From NCBI GenBank assembly GCA_030671915.1, contig DAOVHN010000139.1, positions 1-6,717 on the forward strand: 6,717 nucleotides of DNA. The letters are read 5' to 3'. The notes under the pieces are model-generated. The model worked only from the letters and a program-made list of their open reading frames with translations. It did no database searches and was not told the origin of the DNA. How positions within the stretch are numbered: the first letter of the stretch is position 1; each line of letters opens with the position of its first letter. The DNA is from Pseudomonadota bacterium (GTDB taxonomy: Bacteria > Pseudomonadota > Alphaproteobacteria > UBA8366 > JADFVY01). Shown here piece by piece: positions 1 through 4,779 of this stretch. The position numbers and the translations under genes were made by a program.

Positions 1-1424
1 AGCTGGAAGAATCCGGCGTGAAGATCTCGACGGCGCAGCTTTTGCTTGCCGCCGAATCGGTCAACAAGGAGGATTTCGCGGGTGCGTTGCAGCGGCTGGA
101 ATCAATAGACCGTGAAGATCTGGCCCGTTATTCGGTCCCTCTCGCGCTTGCCTGGGCCCTTGCCGGCGCCAATGAGACCGCCGGCGCGGTCGCCGCACTG
201 GCGCCGCTGGACCACGAAAGCGGGTTCGGGATGCTGCGCCAGCTGCATGAAGCCTTTATCCATGATTTCGCCGGTCGGGCCAGCCCGGCCGAGGCGGCAT
301 ATCGCGCAGCGCTTGGCGACGACCCGGCGTCGGCGGCGAACCGTGTGATCCTTGCTTACGGCGGCTTCCTGGAGCGCGAAGGCCGCGCCGGCGCTGCCGC
401 GGCCCTTTATGACGGCTATGCCGGCGCCGACATGGGTGGCCTGCTGTTCGAGGCCGCGCGAAAGCGTCTGGCGGCGGGCAGCAAACCGGACTCGTCGATC
501 GCGTCGGCGGCCCACGGCATGGCCGAGGGCTTCTTCGACATCGCCTCGATACTGCCCAAGGACAGGGCGGGCGAGATCGTGCTGGTCTATATCCGGCTGG
601 CCCTGTATCTGCGGCCCGACTATCCGCTGGCGCAGCTTCTGCTGGCCGACTTCTACGAAGGGTTCGGGCGCTATGCGGAAGCCGCCGAAATTCATCGCGG
701 CGTCGACCCGGACGGCGCGTATGGCTGGGTCGCCCGGCTGCGGCTGGCCGCCGAACTGTACGAGCTGGGCGATGTTGAGGGCGCGACCGCGCTTCTGCGC
801 AAGATGGCGGATGAGAGGCCGGACCGCAGCGACGCGCTGGTAAGTCTGGGCAATATCATGCGTTACGAAGAACGCTTCGCTGAATCGGTAGCGGCCTACG
901 ACCGGGCAGTGGAACGGATCGGCAAAGTCACGGGCGCCAACTGGACGATTCTTTACAGCCGCGGGATTTCGCTGGAGCAATCCAAACAATGGGAGCGCGC
1001 GGAACAGGATTTCCTGAAGGCCCTGGAACTGGAGCCCGATCAGCCATTCGTCCTCAATTATCTGGGTTATAGCTGGGTCGAACGGGGCCAGAATCTCACC
1101 GAGGCCCGCGACATGCTGGAGCGCGCCGTGGCGCAGCGCCAGGACGATGGCTATATCGTCGACAGTATGGGATGGGCGCTCTACAAGCTTGGCGAGTTCA
1201 CGGACGCTGTCGTCTATCTTGAGCGCGCGGTGGCGTTGCGTCCGCAGGATCCGGTAATCAATGACCATCTGGGGGATGCCTATTGGCGCGTCGGCCGCCG
1301 CGACGAGGCGCGGATCCAGTGGCACCGTGTCCTGGGACTGAAGCTGGAGGACGATATGCGCGCGCAAATCCAGAACAAGCTGGAGGAAGGATTGCCGGCG
1401 GTCGAGCCCGGCGGCGGCGGGTGA
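1..1424 (+). CDS. Tetratricopeptide-repeat protein, C-terminal part (5' end outside window)
   Basis: The frame is open from the window edge (first whole codon at 3-5, reading L-E-E-S-G before a GTG at 18), so the true start lies upstream. I take the GTG at 18 only as residue 1 for numbering, giving 468 visible residues. The C-terminal half is a series of TPR units, roughly at residues 203-230, 237-268, 271-305, 309-340, 344-372, 377-410 and 411-440. They show the TPR pattern of small and aromatic residues, for example LGYSWVERGQNLTEARDMLE and the final unit containing INDHLGDAYWRVGR. The first 200 residues are Ala/Leu-rich helices, probably degenerate TPRs. TPR arrays are protein-protein interaction scaffolds; the partner cannot be read from sequence. 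The upstream part may hold a signal peptide, as in similar proteins next to ispE, but this is not visible. The gene overlaps ispE by 4 bp, so it is its operon partner. The product class is certain; the specific function is unknown. Confidence 0.9.
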   Translation, partial: LEESGVKISTAQLLLAAESVNKEDFAGALQRLESIDREDLARYSVPLALAWALAGANETAGAVAALAPLDHESGFGMLRQLHEAFIHDFAGRASPAEAAYRAALGDDPASAANRVILAYGGFLEREGRAGAAAALYDGYAGADMGGLLFEAARKRLAAGSKPDSSIASAAHGMAEGFFDIASILPKDRAGEIVLVYIRLALYLRPDYPLAQLLLADFYEGFGRYAEAAEIHRGVDPDGAYGWVARLRLAAELYELGDVEGATALLRKMADERPDRSDALVSLGNIMRYEERFAESVAAYDRAVERIGKVTGANWTILYSRGISLEQSKQWERAEQDFLKALELEPDQPFVLNYLGYSWVERGQNLTEARDMLERAVAQRQDDGYIVDSMGWALYKLGEFTDAVVYLERAVALRPQDPVINDHLGDAYWRVGRRDEARIQWHRVLGLKLEDDMRAQIQNKLEEGLPAVEPGGGG

Positions 1425-2287
1425 CCGGCGAAGCTCCAGGCGCCTTCCGACTGGCCGCGCCAGCCAAGGTCAATCTCTATCTCCATGTTACCGGGCGCCG
1501 CGCCGACGGTTATCACCTGCTTGACAGCCTTGTTGTATTCACCGCTCTGTCGGATCAGCTTGAACTGGGGCCGGCGGACGGCATGTCGCTTACCGTCGAA
1601 GGAGCGTTCGCCGACAACGCTGGACCTTTGGACGACAATCTGGTGTTGCGCGCCGCACGGTCGCTGGCCGGCGCGGCGAAGATCGACAAGGGCATGGCGG
1701 CCAGATTGTTAAAGAACATTCCGGCTGCTGCCGGTCTCGGTGGTGGCTCGGCCGACGCGGCGGCCGCGTTGCGGGGGCTGATGCGGTTATGGGACATCCC
1801 GCGGGATGCCGTCGATTTGCCCTCGCTTGCCCTGGAACTCGGCGCCGACATACCGGTTTGCCTGGCGGCAGGGTCTTCTTTTGTCGGCGGTGTCGGTGAA
1901 CAGATCGAAGCCGCGCCGGCACTTCCCGAAGCGGGGTTGTTGCTGGTCAATCCCGGCGTAGCCCTGGCCACACCGTCTGTCTTTGCCGGGCGCCGCGGCG
2001 GGTTTTCGCCGCCGGGCAGGTTTTCCGAATCACCGCCCAACACCCAGGCGCTCGCTGGCCTGCTCGGCGAACGCGACAACGACCTCACCGAGGCGGCGAT
2101 CAGGCTGGCGCCTGTGATTGCGGACGTACTGGCTACACTGGAATCGACCCCCGGATGCCATCTTGCCCGGATGACCGGCAGCGGCGCCACCTGCTTCGGC
2201 CTGTTCGACGACGAGGCGGCGGCCGCGGGCGCTGCGAGCGCGTTCAGGCGGGACGACTGGTGGGTCTGGGCGACCCGTATCGTTTAG
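1421..2287 (+). CDS. ispE: 4-diphosphocytidyl-2-C-methyl-D-erythritol kinase (IspE)
   Basis: IspE phosphorylates the 2-hydroxyl of CDP-methylerythritol with ATP, the fourth step of the MEP (non-mevalonate) route to IPP and DMAPP in the cytosol. From a GTG start the product has 288 residues, close to the roughly 283 of E. coli IspE. All three GHMP-kinase signatures are present: PAKVNLYLHVTGRRADGYH at residues 14-32, where K16 matches the catalytic lysine; the glycine-rich ATP loop PAAAGLGGGSADAAAAL at 101-117; and MTGSGATCFGLF at 251-262. D143 in ELGADIP matches the catalytic aspartate. I chose GTG 1421 because it overlaps the upstream stop as GTGA and because the family N-terminus begins only about 10 residues before PAKVN; the open frame further upstream (from 1283) is low-complexity and lies inside the TPR gene. 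There is no clear Shine-Dalgarno just before this GTG, so translation is probably coupled to the TPR gene. The stop is TAG. No lesion is seen. Confidence 0.97.
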   Translation: MTGEAPGAFRLAAPAKVNLYLHVTGRRADGYHLLDSLVVFTALSDQLELGPADGMSLTVEGAFADNAGPLDDNLVLRAARSLAGAAKIDKGMAARLLKNIPAAAGLGGGSADAAAALRGLMRLWDIPRDAVDLPSLALELGADIPVCLAAGSSFVGGVGEQIEAAPALPEAGLLLVNPGVALATPSVFAGRRGGFSPPGRFSESPPNTQALAGLLGERDNDLTEAAIRLAPVIADVLATLESTPGCHLARMTGSGATCFGLFDDEAAAAGAASAFRRDDWWVWATRIV

Positions 2288-2355
2288 GGTTGGTTGGCGC
2301 CGTTCCCTCTCCCCCGCCCGGCCGGCGCGATAAACGGCTAAACTGCTCTATGCAC

Positions 2356-2384
2356 TTGCCCATGTCCCGGCTTCGCCCTATGTT
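2356..2384 (+). promoter_or_regulatory. Probable sigma70-type promoter of tRNA-Gln
   Basis: A -35-like TTGCCC (2356-2361) is followed after exactly 17 bp by a -10-like TATGTT (2379-2384), each matching its consensus at four of six positions. Transcription would begin near 2391, about 12 bases before the mature tRNA 5' end. The stretch between the -10 box and the tRNA is strongly G/C, as is common for stable-RNA promoters under stringent control. The call rests on spacing and position only. The tRNA could also be transcribed by read-through from ispE, which ends 116 bp upstream. Confidence 0.5.
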
Positions 2385-2403
2385 GCGGCCCGCCGGTCGC
2401 GAT

Positions 2404-2477
2404 TGGGGCGTAGCCAAGCGGTAAGGCAGCGGGTTTTGATCCCGTCATCGCAGGTTCGATCCCTGCCGCCCCAGCCA
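2404..2477 (+). tRNA. tRNA-Gln, anticodon TTG
   Basis: The gene folds as a complete 74-nt cloverleaf with encoded CCA. The acceptor stem is TGGGGCG (2404-2410) with CGCCCCA (2467-2473), then discriminator G2474 and CCA 2475-2477. The D arm is GCC (2413-2415) with GGC (2425-2427) around a loop containing GG (2420-2421). The anticodon stem is GCGGG (2429-2433) with CCCGT (2441-2445), including one G-U pair. The loop TTTTGAT (2434-2440) places TTG at 2436-2438, which reads CAA (and CAG by wobble), so it is a glutamine tRNA. The T arm is GCAGG (2450-2454) with CCTGC (2462-2466) around TTCGATC. A weak U-A first acceptor pair is typical of bacterial tRNA-Gln and is used by GlnRS or the indirect charging route. 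A likely promoter sits just upstream. Confidence 0.97.
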
Positions 2478-2527
2478 ACCACAACCTTGAATGCCGTCAA
2501 TGAGAGGACACCCTCGCAATACGTCCG

Positions 2528-2546
2528 GGGCGCCAAAGGCTTGCCC
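2528..2546. terminator. Weak hairpin between convergent tRNA-Gln and helicase genes
   Basis: GGGC (2528-2531) pairs with GCCC (2543-2546), and inside it GCC (2532-2534) pairs with GGC (2538-2540) around an AAA triloop, with a TT bulge. The fold can form in transcripts from either strand and lies between the tRNA 3' end and the helicase stop. No T-tract follows on either side, so it does not fit a classic intrinsic terminator. It may act as a 3'-end stabiliser or may be chance in GC-rich DNA. Confidence 0.2.
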
Positions 2547-2605
2547 GACCGTCCGGCGAGCAGGGATGCGGAATTGCGCCCGGGATCTTCGAATACGGAC
2601 CGGCT

Positions 2606-4504
2606 CTAGTCTGTTGTATTTTTTTGTTTTTTCCGCTTCTGTTTCGTGGAGCCGGGCTTGCCCGGATTGCGATCCTTCGCTCCCGCCTTGGCGAATTTGG
2701 GCTTATGAGGCTTTTTTCCCTTGAGCTTTATTGTGGTCCTGTCCCGGGGCTTTTCGTCCTCTGTCAGCTCGCCGGATTGCTGCCCAAACTTGCGTTTCGG
2801 TCCCAGCTTGGTTTTCGCGCCGGGTTTGCGGGCGGTGTATGGCTTCTTGTTCCCGTCCGGCTTGCCGCGGGTGTCCCTGAGTCCCTTCGGGGCGCCGTCA
2901 AGGCGTGTCACGGTGATGGTCTTTTCCAGCCTGTGGTTGGGGCCCACGCCTTCGAGGAACTGCTCAACGCACCCCGGTGCAAGCTCCACAAAGGATTCGT
3001 CCTGATCAATCCTGATCGCGCCGATTTCGCGTTTGGTGATGTTGCCGGCGCGGCACAGCATCGGCAACAGCCAGCGCGGTTCGGCGGACTGTTTGCGCCC
3101 GACCGACAGGGAGAACAACACGCCGCCCTTGAAGTCGTCGCGCTGCTTTGTTTTATGCTCCGTCGGCGCGTATGTTTTGCGTTCCGCGGGCGCGATATCC
3201 CGCAATTCCTCCGGCGCGGACTGGCCAGCCCGGTAAAGGCGCACGAAGGCGGCAGCGACCTGTTCAGCGCCGTGACGGGCCAGAAGTTCCTGGGCGAAGA
3301 TTTGTTCGCCTTCCTTCAATGGCTCGCTCAGGGCCGGATCCGCGAGGATGCGCTCGTCATCGCGCCGCATGATTTCGTCGGCGGACGGTGGCTTGGCCCA
3401 CGCGGCCCGGATGTTGGCGCTTTGTAACAGACGCTCAGTGCGTTTGCCCGCGCTGTGGGGCACGATCAGGACGCTTACCCCCTTGCGCCCGGCGCGTCCG
3501 GTTCGCCCGCTTCTGTGCAGAAGGGATTCGCGGTTTTTCGGAAGGTCCGCGTGGATCACAAGTTCCAAATTCGGCAGGTCGAGGCCGCGCGCTGCCACGT
3601 CGGTGGCGATGCACACCCGCGCGCGCCCGTCGCGCATGGCTTGCAGGGCGTGGCTGCGTTCGTTCTGGCTCAACTCGCCCGACAGCGCCACCACCGAGAG
3701 GCCCCGGTTGGTGAAGCGGCTGGTCATGTGGTTGACGGTCGCGCGGGTGGCGCAGAATACGAGGGCATTCTTGGCCTCGAAATACCGCAGCACGTTTATG
3801 ATGGCATTTTCCTGGTCGTTGGGCGCGATGGTGAGCGCGCGGTATTCGATATCGAGATGTTGCTTCTTTTCCGCCGAGGTGGAGATGCGCACCGCATCGC
3901 GCTGGTAACGCTTGGCGAGGGTGGCGATGGAGCGCGGCACGGTGGCGGAAAACAGCAATGTGCGCCGTTCGGCCGGTGCGGAGCCGAGGATGTATTCCAG
4001 ATCGTCGCGAAAGCCCATGTCGAGCATCTCGTCCGCCTCGTCCAGCACTACGGCCTTAAGCCTCGTCGTGTTCAAGGAGCCGCGCTCGATGTGATCGCGC
4101 AGCCGCCCCGGCGTGCCGACGACGATGTGCGCGCCATGTCCCAGGGCCTGGCGTTCGGTTCGCATGTCCATGCCGCCCACGCATGAGGCCACGGACGCTC
4201 CCGTCATCTCGTACAGCCATTCCAGTTCGCGCTTGACCTGCAACGCCAGTTCCCGGGTCGGGGCGACGGCCAGCGCCAAGGGTGCGGTCGCGCGGGCGAA
4301 GCGGTCCGCGCCGTCCAGCAGCGTGGGCGCGAACGCCAGGCCGAACGCCACCGTCTTGCCCGATCCGGTCTGAGCGGAAACCAGGATATCGGCCTTACTG
4401 AGTTCAGGAGCCAGAACCGCCTGTTGCACGGGGGTCAGCGCTGAATAGCCGCGTTTGCTCAACGCTTGGCCAAGCGCCGGTACGACGCCTTCGAATTCTG
4501 TCAT
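2606..4504 (-). CDS. DEAD-box ATP-dependent RNA helicase with DbpA-type RNA-binding domain
   Basis: The 632-residue protein is a superfamily 2 RNA helicase that uses ATP to unwind or remodel short RNA duplexes, in this family usually in ribosome assembly, mRNA decay or cold adaptation. Motifs in order: Q motif around Y20-Q28, AQTGSGKT (44-51, Walker A), PTRELALQ (82-89), TPGR (131-134), DEAD (155-158, Walker B), SAT (186-188), LVFCATR (248-254), ATDVAARGLDLP (300-311) and HRSGRTGR (330-337). Residues about 457-520 match the DbpA/CsdA RNA-binding domain (GGVLFSLSVGRK through VEQFLEG). The final 90 or so residues are a Lys/Gly/Pro-rich, probably disordered tail. I chose ATG at 4504, preceded by a weak purine run (GAAAGA, 6 nt away); an in-frame TTG at 4525 would add seven residues and lacks any such run. 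The domain set fits DeaD/CsdA or DbpA relatives, and I cannot tell which, so no symbol is given. It lies 275 bp downstream of the kinase gene on the same strand. Confidence 0.95.
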   Translation of the reverse strand: MTEFEGVVPALGQALSKRGYSALTPVQQAVLAPELSKADILVSAQTGSGKTVAFGLAFAPTLLDGADRFARATAPLALAVAPTRELALQVKRELEWLYEMTGASVASCVGGMDMRTERQALGHGAHIVVGTPGRLRDHIERGSLNTTRLKAVVLDEADEMLDMGFRDDLEYILGSAPAERRTLLFSATVPRSIATLAKRYQRDAVRISTSAEKKQHLDIEYRALTIAPNDQENAIINVLRYFEAKNALVFCATRATVNHMTSRFTNRGLSVVALSGELSQNERSHALQAMRDGRARVCIATDVAARGLDLPNLELVIHADLPKNRESLLHRSGRTGRAGRKGVSVLIVPHSAGKRTERLLQSANIRAAWAKPPSADEIMRRDDERILADPALSEPLKEGEQIFAQELLARHGAEQVAAAFVRLYRAGQSAPEELRDIAPAERKTYAPTEHKTKQRDDFKGGVLFSLSVGRKQSAEPRWLLPMLCRAGNITKREIGAIRIDQDESFVELAPGCVEQFLEGVGPNHRLEKTITVTRLDGAPKGLRDTRGKPDGNKKPYTARKPGAKTKLGPKRKFGQQSGELTEDEKPRDRTTIKLKGKKPHKPKFAKAGAKDRNPGKPGSTKQKRKKQKNTTD

Positions 4505-4601
4505 GTTCTGTCTTTCGGAACGCAAGTTTCGGGCGCCGGGCTACGGGTCAAGGGGCGCATGTCGCGACGATCAAAAGCGCCGCGGAACATTCATATTGGC
4601 C

Positions 4602-4631
4602 GTGTTGTACTTTGTGTTGGCTGTGTTGTAC
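4602..4631. repeat. Pair of 9-bp direct repeats, 21 bp apart, upstream of the helicase
   Basis: GTGTTGTAC occurs at 4602-4610 and again at 4623-4631, with a third partial copy GTGTTGG at 4614-4620 between them. The start-to-start distance of 21 bp is two helical turns, so both copies face the same side of the DNA. They lie about 100-130 bp upstream of the helicase ATG on the coding (minus) strand, where the repeat reads GTACAACAC. This geometry would suit a regulator binding as tandem units, but no known operator is recognised and no convincing -35/-10 pair was found beside them. Confidence 0.45.
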
Positions 4632-4643
4632 AGAGCGCACGGA

Positions 4644-4709
4644 TATGCGGTAACTGACATTTCCCAAGTGCCACCCGCATACGGTGCCGCAGCCTCGGAA
4701 GAGGCACCG
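4644..4709. other. Two adjacent inverted repeats in the kinase-helicase spacer
   Basis: TATGCGG (4644-4650) is the inverse of CCGCATA (4675-4681), enclosing a 24-nt loop. Immediately beside it, CGGTGCC (4682-4688) is the inverse of GGCACCG (4703-4709). The second element can fold alternatively as GCCTC (4692-4696) with GAGGC (4701-4705) closing a GGAA loop on the plus strand (TTCC on the minus strand). In minus-strand RNA both lie after the kinase stop and before the helicase start, so they could be a 3'-end structure or a leader structure. No T-tract follows, so a simple intrinsic terminator is unlikely. Confidence 0.35.
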
Positions 4710-4779
4710 ACACGGAAAATCAGGGTCGTTTTCGCCTTCTTCCCGCGCAGCCATCCTCCCCGTCACCTTGCAGTCAGTT

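Noticed and set aside
102..1367. A 421-codon open frame on the minus strand opposite the TPR gene
   Set aside because: It mirrors the codon structure of the GC-rich TPR gene; the translation is rich in Arg, Gln and Ala without recognisable motifs, while the plus-strand frame shows clear TPR units.
1555..2190. A 211-codon minus-strand frame opposite ispE
   Set aside because: IspE motifs are intact on the plus strand; the opposite frame is low-complexity Ser/Pro/Ala and matches nothing.
2299..2338. Inverted repeat GCCGTT/AACGGC after ispE as a terminator
   Set aside because: Six base pairs with a 28-nt loop and no T-tract; too weak to call.
2450..2605. tRNA-Gln 3' end as an integration (att) site
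   Set aside because: No second copy of the T-arm/acceptor sequence and no integrase gene are found in the window; the flanking genes are housekeeping.
2403..2609. A short plus-strand frame running across tRNA-Gln and the spacer
   Set aside because: It overlaps a complete tRNA gene and has no protein-like character.
2624..3427. A 267-codon plus-strand frame inside the helicase gene
   Set aside because: It is the antisense of the helicase C-terminal region, and the helicase frame is unambiguous by its motifs and DbpA-type domain.
4546..4551. TTGACC on the minus strand as a helicase -35 box
   Set aside because: The position 17 bp downstream (AACTTG) does not resemble a -10 box, so no promoter is called.
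4561..4568. Perfect palindrome GTCGCGAC
   Set aside because: Eight-base palindromes are expected by chance in GC-rich DNA and the flanks do not extend it.
4548..4766. A small minus-strand frame in the kinase-helicase spacer (GTG at 4766 or ATG at 4754)
   Set aside because: The ATG has a GGGGAGG run touching it with no spacing, the GTG has no good ribosome site, and the Gln/His-rich repeat part of the translation simply reflects the DNA direct repeats. No family is recognised.
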